From positions 930,001-994,000 of the forward strand of contig NZ_CP024011.1 of the NCBI RefSeq assembly GCF_002688565.1: 64,000 bases of DNA. The letters are read 5' to 3'. Shown here piece after piece: positions 57,984 through 64,000 of this stretch. Every line of letters begins with the position of its first letter. Position 1 is the stretch's first letter. The notes beneath the pieces were generated by a model. That model was not told the DNA's origin. It searched no databases and worked only from the letters and a program-made list of their open reading frames with translations. Made by a program: the position numbers and the translations under genes. Source of the stretch: Acinetobacter sp. LoGeW2-3 (GTDB lineage Bacteria > Pseudomonadota > Gammaproteobacteria > Pseudomonadales > Moraxellaceae).

Positions 57984-58508
57984 ATGGATAACAAAGCTTT
58001 AATTATGCAATTAACTGAATTTAACCAGGCATCGGACAGCAATATTGAGCTGCTGCTTAAGCAGTGTGTGCATATTGACCGTTGGGCTGAAGAACTTAAA
58101 CAGCAACGACCTTTTGCTTCACGTGATGAACTGCTCGAAGCTGCCAAAAAACAGGCGCAGACATGGACTTGGGAAGAAATTTCTAAAGCACTCGCGACCC
58201 ATCCTCGTATTGGCGAGAAACAGGCCCAAGCTGCTTTAACAGCCAAAGAAGAAGGCTTTTCCGAGCGAGAACAGGCCGCAATTTCACAAGATGAAGAAAC
58301 CCAAGCCGCTTTACTGAAAGGCAATCTGGCCTATGAGAAAAAATTTGATTTTATTTTCCTGATTCGTGCAGCAGGTCGTAGCAGTGAAGAGATTCTAACT
58401 GCTTTGAAATACCGCTTGGTGAATGACATTGATACTGAAAAACGCATTGTTCATCAGCAGCTTTTAGAAATTGCTCTATTACGTCTGGCGCAGGAGATTG
58501 AAGCATGA
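57984..58508 (+). CDS. uraD: 2-oxo-4-hydroxy-4-carboxy-5-ureidoimidazoline (OHCU) decarboxylase
   Basis: A 174-residue all-helical enzyme that converts OHCU to S-allantoin. Visible are the catalytic His in THPRIGEK and the C-terminal FIFLIRAAGRSSEEILTALKYRLVND that binds substrate. I chose ATG 57984, preceded by GTGAGA; the longer frame to 57909 would run back into the puuE terminator. Its stop codon overlaps the uraH start (ATGA), so the two are translationally coupled. Confidence 0.95.
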   Translation: MDNKALIMQLTEFNQASDSNIELLLKQCVHIDRWAEELKQQRPFASRDELLEAAKKQAQTWTWEEISKALATHPRIGEKQAQAALTAKEEGFSEREQAAISQDEETQAALLKGNLAYEKKFDFIFLIRAAGRSSEEILTALKYRLVNDIDTEKRIVHQQLLEIALLRLAQEIEA

Positions 58509-58831
58509 TCAGCACCCATATTCTTGATACTCACTTGGGTAAGCCTGCAGCCGATGTTGAAGTCAAATTGATGGATGCCACAGGCCAGGTATTGGCAACT
58601 GCTATGACTAATAGTGATGGTCGGGTGCTCGTCCCGGATTTTGGTTTAGACAGCATTAATGCCGGTGATTACAGCATCGAATTTGCAACCAAAGCCTATT
58701 TCGATGCACAAGGTCTGGCAACTTTCTTTCCAAAGGCCGTGATTCATTTCAGCGTTTTAGATACTGCTCAGCATTATCACATTCCATTACTGATCAGCCC
58801 TTTTGCTTATTCGACCTACCGCGGTAGTTAA
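58505..58831 (+). CDS. uraH: 5-hydroxyisourate hydrolase (transthyretin-like)
   Basis: A 108-residue tetrameric enzyme that hydrolyses 5-hydroxyisourate to OHCU. The N-terminal HILDTHLGKPAADVEV with the catalytic His, the central Arg-containing GRVLVPD, HYHIPLLISPFAYSTYRGS at the end with the YRGS signature are all present. There is no signal peptide. ATG overlaps the uraD stop by four bases. Confidence 0.97.
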   Translation: MISTHILDTHLGKPAADVEVKLMDATGQVLATAMTNSDGRVLVPDFGLDSINAGDYSIEFATKAYFDAQGLATFFPKAVIHFSVLDTAQHYHIPLLISPFAYSTYRGS

Positions 58832-58870
58832 GTCAAGCCGCTTGTGATCTAGAATAAAGAAGGATTTTAT

Positions 58871-60229
58871 ATGTCAGAACAAGAAAAAACAGTCTCACCC
58901 GAACATGAATTTTTAGGGGTTGGAAAAAGTGCCGCTTATGGCTTGCAACATGTATTGACCATGTATGGCGGTATTATCGCCCCACCCCTGATTGTGGGGA
59001 CTGCAGCAGGTTTAAGTGGGATGGAAATCGGCCTGCTGATTGCAGCAGCATTATTTGTCGGTGGCTTAGCCACGATTTTACAAACGGCTGGTGTAAAATA
59101 TGTAGGCGCACGTTTACCTCTAGTACAAGGCGTTTCTTTTGCCGGCGTAGCCACCATGGTGGCAATCGTTACCACAGGAGGAGGATTACAAGCCGTCTAT
59201 GGTGCCGTGATTGTCTCTGGCCTGGTTGGTTTCTTTCTGGCACCCTATTTTTCAAAAATTATCCGCTTCTTCCCGCCAGTAGTGACTGGCTGTGTGATCA
59301 CCATTATTGGTCTGTCTTTACTACCCGTCGCGGTACGCTGGATGATGGGCGGAAACAAGAATGCCGAAAATTGGGGTAGCGCAGAAAATATCGGTCTGGC
59401 GCTGATGACGCTGGCGATTGTGATTCTGCTGAATCTGTCTCGCAATGCGGCAATCCGTCGTTTATCCATTCTATTGTCAATTGTACTCGGAACTATTTTT
59501 GCGGCTTTGCTGGGCTTTGGCGATTTTTCTAAAGTGGCTGATGGCTCATGGCTGCAGTTCCCAAGCTTCTTTGCCTTTGGCATGCCGACCTTTGAACTGA
59601 CGGCTATTCTTTCCATGCTGATCGTGACTTTGGTGATCATGACTGAAACCACCGCAGACATTATTGCAGTCGGGGAAATTGTAGGAACCAAAGTCGATGC
59701 ACAACGTATTTCCGATGGTCTACGTGCAGATATGTTATCTAGTGCCGCAGCGCCTATCTTCGGTTCATTCATGCAAAGTGCTTTTGCACAAAATGTCGGA
59801 CTGGTGGCGATTACCGGAGTTAAGAGCCGTTTTGTTGTGACCGCAGGTGGTGTCATTTTGGTGGTATTGGGCTTATTACCAGTTATGGGACGTTTAATTG
59901 CTTCTATTCCGGTACCGGTGCTTGGTGGCGCAGGCTTGGTGCTATTTGGCACAGTTGCAGCAAGCGGGATTCGCACCTTGGCGAAAATTGACTACAACGA
60001 CCAGAAGAACCTGATTATTGTCGCAACTTCAATTGCTGCGGGCATGGTGCCTATTATCGATCATAGTTTCTATGCGGACTTTCCAAAATGGGTTCAAACT
60101 TTATTCCATTCTGGCATTAGTTCAACCTGTTTAATGGCGATTTTACTGAATATCTTATTCAACCATTTAAACTGGTTTAAGAATAAGAATTTGGCAAATT
60201 CTGAACCAGTGGTGGACAGCCATCACTAG
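58871..60229 (+). CDS. NCS2-family urate/xanthine permease
   Basis: A 452-residue nucleobase:cation symporter with about 12-14 hydrophobic segments. The family signature QNVGLVAITGVKSR contains the substrate-selective Q-N-x-G core, and TETTADIIAVGEIVG is the conserved segment of transmembrane 8. The N-terminal YGLQHVLTMYGGIIAPPLIVG is typical. Position after uraD-uraH argues for urate or xanthine as substrate. Within NCS2, urate and xanthine specificity cannot be separated by eye. Confidence 0.9.
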   Translation: MSEQEKTVSPEHEFLGVGKSAAYGLQHVLTMYGGIIAPPLIVGTAAGLSGMEIGLLIAAALFVGGLATILQTAGVKYVGARLPLVQGVSFAGVATMVAIVTTGGGLQAVYGAVIVSGLVGFFLAPYFSKIIRFFPPVVTGCVITIIGLSLLPVAVRWMMGGNKNAENWGSAENIGLALMTLAIVILLNLSRNAAIRRLSILLSIVLGTIFAALLGFGDFSKVADGSWLQFPSFFAFGMPTFELTAILSMLIVTLVIMTETTADIIAVGEIVGTKVDAQRISDGLRADMLSSAAAPIFGSFMQSAFAQNVGLVAITGVKSRFVVTAGGVILVVLGLLPVMGRLIASIPVPVLGGAGLVLFGTVAASGIRTLAKIDYNDQKNLIIVATSIAAGMVPIIDHSFYADFPKWVQTLFHSGISSTCLMAILLNILFNHLNWFKNKNLANSEPVVDSHH

Positions 60230-60350
60230 ATCTGAGTAATGAAAGTTGGTCGGGATCTTGCATATAAATTTTAGTTACCGGTCAATTTTCACTTTATTTT
60301 TACTTATTAATCTGTATGCTTTATCTGCTTTCTTGGGGGAGAGATATTAA

Positions 60351-61103
60351 ATGAAACTTAAACAAATCGTGGCACTTTGTGCATTAGCTTCTACTGCGAC
60401 TTTTACTCAGGCAAGTCCTATTGTATGGCAAGACTTTAGCCTGACTGGCCTTTATGGTGAACACTATAAAGTAGGTACTGAAGATCGTACGACTTTGACT
60501 GCAGAATATGCAGCAGGTCTAACTTTTGGTGATTTATTCTTCTTCGTTGACCAACAATGGGATGGCAACGACAAAGACTCAACTTACTTAGAGTTAGCAC
60601 CACGTTTTAGCTTAAGCAAAATATCTGGTGAAGAGCTTAAATTTGGCCCTGTGAAAGATGTTTTAGTGGCAACAACTTGGGAACATAATGCCGGACACGG
60701 TAACAACCAAGAATTTAATAACTTCCTTTACGGTATCGGTTTTGCTTTAGATATTCCATATACCAGCTATGCAAATATCAACTTCTACAAAGTTGATAAT
60801 GACAGCAAGTCATTACCATTTACTAAAGATGACTACCAAATGACAATCACTTATGCGGTGCCGTTTAAAATTGGTGGTGAAGAATTCCTTGCTGATGCAT
60901 TCCTAGATTGGTCTACAGCTGAAAAAGGTGCTCAAGCATCTGAACTGAACTGGACTTCACAATACAAATGGAATGTAGGTAAACACATTTCTCCAGAGAC
61001 TAAACTTTACCTTGGTATCGAACACTCAGTTTGGAACAACAAGTTTGGTATTAAAGGTGAAGACCAAAACGACGTCAGCGCTCTTGTGAAGTATCACTTC
61101 TAA
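60351..61103 (+). CDS. Tsx-like nucleoside-specific outer-membrane channel
   Basis: A 250-residue protein with signal peptide KLKQIVALCALASTATFTQA and a mature part beginning SPIVWQDFSLTGLYGEHY, similar to the Tsx/OmpK family. The barrel ends VSALVKYHF. It probably passes nucleosides, bases or urate across the outer membrane for the adjacent NCS2 permease. GGGGGAGAG gives a strong ribosome binding site. The gene has its own terminator. Confidence 0.85.
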   Translation: MKLKQIVALCALASTATFTQASPIVWQDFSLTGLYGEHYKVGTEDRTTLTAEYAAGLTFGDLFFFVDQQWDGNDKDSTYLELAPRFSLSKISGEELKFGPVKDVLVATTWEHNAGHGNNQEFNNFLYGIGFALDIPYTSYANINFYKVDNDSKSLPFTKDDYQMTITYAVPFKIGGEEFLADAFLDWSTAEKGAQASELNWTSQYKWNVGKHISPETKLYLGIEHSVWNNKFGIKGEDQNDVSALVKYHF

Positions 61104-61117
61104 GAAATGCTATATTA

Positions 61118-61147
61118 AGAGCAGAACTTCGGTTCTGCTTTTTTTAT
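61118..61147 (+). terminator. Rho-independent terminator after the Tsx-like gene
   Basis: The stem AGCAGAAC / GTTCTGCT with a TTCG loop is followed by a run of T. Confidence 0.93.
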
Positions 61148-61178
61148 TCTTGAATTTAATCGAACCATAGGTGCCTGA

Positions 61179-61709
61179 ATGAGTGCAGTTCAGATTCGCG
61201 CAGCAAATGTAAATGATCTTGAGAGCATCCGTGAAATTTATAATCAGGAAATCTTGAATGGTACTGCTACCTGGAACTTTACTGCGATGGCACTGTCGGA
61301 TATACAAACCTGGTTTAAGACACTTCAAGAACAGAACCATCCGGTACTGGTTGCAGAACATCAACCTACAGGCAAAGTGATTGGCTATGCTAACTATAAT
61401 GAGTTTCGTAGCATTCAAGGATTTTATAAAACGGTTGAACATGCAGTTTTTCTACATCCCGATTATACCGGCCAAGGTATAGGAAAACAGTTGCTATTAC
61501 GCTTGATGGAAATTGCCAGAAGTCAGGGCATGCATATTATGGTCGCAGCAATTGACTCAGAAAACGTAGCTTCGATTCATCTGCACCAACGACTAGGCTT
61601 TGTTCAAACTGGCTATATGCCACAAGTTGGAGAGAAATTTGGTCAGTGGCGCGACCTGGTCTTGATGCAACTTAATCTGGATCAACTTCAGACTGAATCC
61701 ATTACTTAA
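61179..61709 (+). CDS. GNAT N-acetyltransferase (phosphinothricin/methionine-sulfoximine acetyltransferase-like)
   Basis: A 176-residue GNAT protein. The start IRAANVNDLESIREIYNQEILNGTATW matches the Pat/Bar/MddA group. The acetyl-CoA loop is HPDYTGQGIGKQLLLRLM, and the C-terminal NVASIHLHQRLGFVQTGYMPQVGEKFGQWRDLVLMQL is typical. Family members acetylate amino-acid analogues such as methionine sulfone. A link to urate breakdown is not obvious. Confidence 0.88.
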   Translation: MSAVQIRAANVNDLESIREIYNQEILNGTATWNFTAMALSDIQTWFKTLQEQNHPVLVAEHQPTGKVIGYANYNEFRSIQGFYKTVEHAVFLHPDYTGQGIGKQLLLRLMEIARSQGMHIMVAAIDSENVASIHLHQRLGFVQTGYMPQVGEKFGQWRDLVLMQLNLDQLQTESIT

Positions 61710-61734
61710 TTGATCGTCAAATTAAATCTACAAG

Positions 61735-61765
61735 AAAAAAATAAAGGGCTCCTAGAAGCCCCCTG
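61735..61765 (-). terminator. Terminator downstream of hpxO
   Basis: The stem GGGCT / AGCCC flanked by an A-run on the plus strand reads as a hairpin followed by T-rich DNA on the minus strand, 60 bp past the hpxO stop. It is moderate in strength. Confidence 0.6.
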
Positions 61766-61825
61766 CTGATAAATCACTACTATTATTATTTTATGTATTT
61801 TTTCTAATGAATTTTCATGCAATAT

Positions 61826-62983
61826 TTAGTCCAATGGATTACCAATAATATTACTAATAATACCTTTCATGATATGGGGTCCATTTTCTCGGCGTAATTC
61901 TTCATACCATTCCATCGTCACATCTTTATCTTTCATATGGGTGACATCACAGCGTTTACGCGCACGAAGCACCAATTCATTGGCACGTTCATTACGTTTG
62001 TTCTGATAGCGACGTAATGAGTCCTGTAATCCCAGTGTATTGATCTGAAGTACACGAGCCAGGTAAATGGCATCTTCCATCGCCTGACAACCGCCTTGAC
62101 CAATATCCGGCGTTGTACTGTGGGCTGCATCACCAACAATGACGACATTACCTTTGTAGAAATCAGCAAATGGTTCGATGTCATGGATTTCGACACGGTT
62201 AGTACGCTGCTCATCAATCGCATCAATCAGCTTTTGAACTTGAGGGCACCAGCCCTTAAAGTATTCTTCTAATAAAACTTTGTACTGGCTACGGTCATTT
62301 TCTAGACCTGCTGGTAATGGCACATCAAAGAAAAAATAAAAACGATTATTTGCAACTGGCATCAATGAAGCACGTTTACCCTCGCCGACAAAAGTGGTCC
62401 ACTGATCTGCTGGAGCTAAATCCTCCGATACTTCAACCAGACCATTCCAGTTCACATATCCGGCATAACGACGCGGTACAGTTTCACCCAGCACATAAGC
62501 TCGAGTCATGGAATGGGTTCCATCAGCACCGACCAGTAAATCAGTTTGGATCTCTGAACCATCAGCAAAGCTGACGGTGACCTGTTGCCCATCATCATTG
62601 AGCGCCACCATTTTTTTACCCAGATGAATGTCATTACGACCAAATTCATCCATCAGCATATTCTGTAATTCGGCACGAGAGACCGGATAAGGACGCTGTC
62701 CCACTTCTTCAATTAAAGGATAGAGGCTGAACTGGGTCATGACATCGCCAGTCAGACCATCGACATATGCCAGGTTGTCCATCTGTCCGCCCAATTTGGC
62801 AACCTGTTCAGTTAAACCTAAGTAATTTAAACATTTCACCCCATTGGGCCAGAGAGAAATCGCAGCACCCACAGGCAAAATCTGTTCGGCCTGTTCATAT
62901 ATGCTGACCTGATGTCCAAACTTCTTTAATGCAATGCCTGTGGTTAAGCCCGCCATCCCGGCGCCAATAATGGTGATATTCAT
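61826..62983 (-). CDS. hpxO: FAD-dependent urate hydroxylase
   Basis: A 385-residue flavoprotein monooxygenase that converts urate to 5-hydroxyisourate with NADH and O2, replacing uricase. The Rossmann FAD motif is [17 protein letters not shown], the second FAD motif [28 protein letters not shown], with the intermediate [14 protein letters not shown]. Matches to HpxO include [22 protein letters not shown] chose ATG 62983, preceded by GGGGGAA. It is divergent from the allantoicase gene across 216 bp. Confidence 0.93.
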   Translation of the reverse strand: MNITIIGAGMAGLTTGIALKKFGHQVSIYEQAEQILPVGAAISLWPNGVKCLNYLGLTEQVAKLGGQMDNLAYVDGLTGDVMTQFSLYPLIEEVGQRPYPVSRAELQNMLMDEFGRNDIHLGKKMVALNDDGQQVTVSFADGSEIQTDLLVGADGTHSMTRAYVLGETVPRRYAGYVNWNGLVEVSEDLAPADQWTTFVGEGKRASLMPVANNRFYFFFDVPLPAGLENDRSQYKVLLEEYFKGWCPQVQKLIDAIDEQRTNRVEIHDIEPFADFYKGNVVIVGDAAHSTTPDIGQGGCQAMEDAIYLARVLQINTLGLQDSLRRYQNKRNERANELVLRARKRCDVTHMKDKDVTMEWYEELRRENGPHIMKGIISNIIGNPLD

Positions 62984-63080
62984 TGTTCCCCCTGTTTTCA
63001 TAAATGTTGATCCATCTAAAGGAGACAAAGCGAAAAGTATGCCATTTTCCTCATAGCATCAAATACTCAGATCCAAGTTG

Positions 63081-63093
63081 GCACATGCTGTGC
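63081..63093. promoter_or_regulatory. Inverted repeat in the hpxO-alc divergent region
   Basis: GCACA-TGC-TGTGC lies midway between the divergent hpxO and allantoicase starts. It could bind a regulator of the urate cluster; none is encoded in the visible part. Confidence 0.35.
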
Positions 63094-63199
63094 ATTATTT
63101 TTTAAAGTACTGCCTTGTTTTGGGGAGAAAAAACAGGGCAATTGGCTATCTTTAGCCTGTAAAAAATGACAGTTGAATAAATTTAGAATGGAAGATTAA

Positions 63200-64000
63200 T
63201 ATGGCGACCCTGTTTGCACCTGCTTTTGAAATCCCTGCACAATTACAGCAACTTACTAATCTGGCAGATGAACGTATTGGTGCAAAAGTATTGCAATGTT
63301 CAGATGATTTTTTTGCTGAAGCACAGCGTATGCTCCAGTTTACAGCACCCATTTTTGTCGAAGACAAGTTCGATAATCATGGCAAATGGATGGACGGCTG
63401 GGAAACCCGCCGCAAACGTCACGCTGGTTACGACTGGGCAATTGTCAAACTTGGTGTTGCCGGGAAAATCAGTGCACTGGATATTGATACTACTTTTTTT
63501 AGTGGCAACTATCCTGCCTCAGCTTCCGTTGAAGCTTGCTATGCACCAGATGAGAACCTGGATCAAGTTGAATGGCACCAAATTTTACCAAATAGTATAT
63601 TAGGACCAAGTCAGCATCATATTTTTGAAGTCGCTTCAGATACGACTTATACCCATTTACGTTTAAATATATATCCGGATGGTGGCGTAGCCCGCCTGCG
63701 CGTCTATGGTGATGTCCAGATTCAGATAAAAAACAGCAATGAAACACTTGATCTATTAGCACTTGAGAATGGTGGGCGTGTAATTGCCTATAGTGATGCG
63801 CACTTCGGCCATCCACGTAACCTGATTAACCCGGGTCGTGGCGTCAATATGGGCGATGGCTGGGAAACTGCGCGTCGCCGTGCACCAGGTTTTGACTGGT
63901 GCATTCTAGCACTCGGTCAGGCTGGAAAAATTGAAAAAATTGATATTGATACAGCACACTTTAAAGGTAACTACCCTGCTGAAGTGTCGATTCAGGCAGT
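63200..64000 (+). CDS. alc: Allantoicase, 5' part (runs off window end)
   Basis: The first 267 codons are seen; no stop codon is reached before 64000. It hydrolyses allantoate to ureidoglycolate and urea. The protein is an internal duplication of a jelly-roll unit: the first repeat has WMDGWETRRKRHAGYDWAIVKLG and DIDTTFFSGNYPAS, the second GDGWETARRRAPGFDWCILALG and DIDTAHFKGNYPAE. The start is ATG 63200 with GGAAG in front. Together with the other urate genes it carries the pathway to ureidoglycolate. Confidence 0.95.

Noticed and set aside
59245..59976. 243-codon open frame antisense to the NCS2 permease
   Set aside because: A shadow of a GC-richer membrane-protein gene; composition is low-complexity Ile/Pro/Ser/Thr and no family is seen.

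Overview
The window looks like a chromosomal segment of an Acinetobacter species (Moraxellaceae). Grounds: two tandem porins of the Omp33-36-like type seen in that genus, a division-wall cluster cut down to murG-murC-ddl-ftsQ-ftsA-ftsZ-lpxC, a crc gene divergent from pyrE, moderate GC coding sequence with very AT-rich intergenic DNA, and many GTG/TTG starts. The species cannot be named from sequence alone. I see no insertion sequence, prophage, tRNA, rRNA or CRISPR array.

Layout. 0-3 kb: the 3' end of a hybrid sensor kinase, an unrecognised gene, and a LuxR-type response regulator; this pair resembles CrbS/CrbR (MxtR/ErdR), which controls acetate use, and acs follows at 8.9-10.9 kb. 3.3-8.8 kb: organosulfur scavenging and flavin genes (msuE, sfnG, riboflavin synthase, photolyase, a DszC-like monooxygenase). 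11-18 kb: DUF805 protein, MscS channel, rsmE, waaA, an arsR-old yellow enzyme operon, and prfB with its programmed +1 frameshift. 18.4-20.1 kb: tandem porins. 20-28 kb: recJ, pdxH, glmM, guaB, a YkgJ-like protein, a di-iron MBL-fold protein, and a GDT1-type manganese exporter behind a yybP-ykoY riboswitch. 28-33 kb: aceE-aceF. 33-43 kb: an M23 peptidase, dciA, lpxC and the ftsZ to murG cluster. 43-56.6 kb: MFS transporter, PhyH-like dioxygenase, gshB, small proteins, pyrE/crc, an ArsC-like protein, DUF2147, an esterase, a diguanylate cyclase, dsbD, an outer-membrane protein, an ankyrin protein and an HPF-like protein. 56.9-64 kb: urate catabolism (puuE, uraD, uraH, NCS2 permease, Tsx channel, GNAT, hpxO, allantoicase running off the end).

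How the genes work together. The urate block gives a continuous route: outer-membrane entry (Tsx-like), inner-membrane uptake (NCS2), HpxO oxidation, UraH hydrolysis, UraD decarboxylation, PuuE allantoinase and allantoicase. The sulfur block pairs an FMN reductase with two reduced-flavin-dependent monooxygenases beside a riboflavin synthase gene.

The most interesting non-coding signals are (1) an unannotated RNA candidate at about 49137-49290, between crc and an arsC-like gene: it has eight GGA motifs, a GGA-loop hairpin, and a terminator whose apical loop is also GGA, the architecture of RsmY/RsmZ/CsrB RNAs that sequester CsrA; and (2) a pair of about 104-nt multi-hairpin units in inverted orientation between rsmE and waaA.
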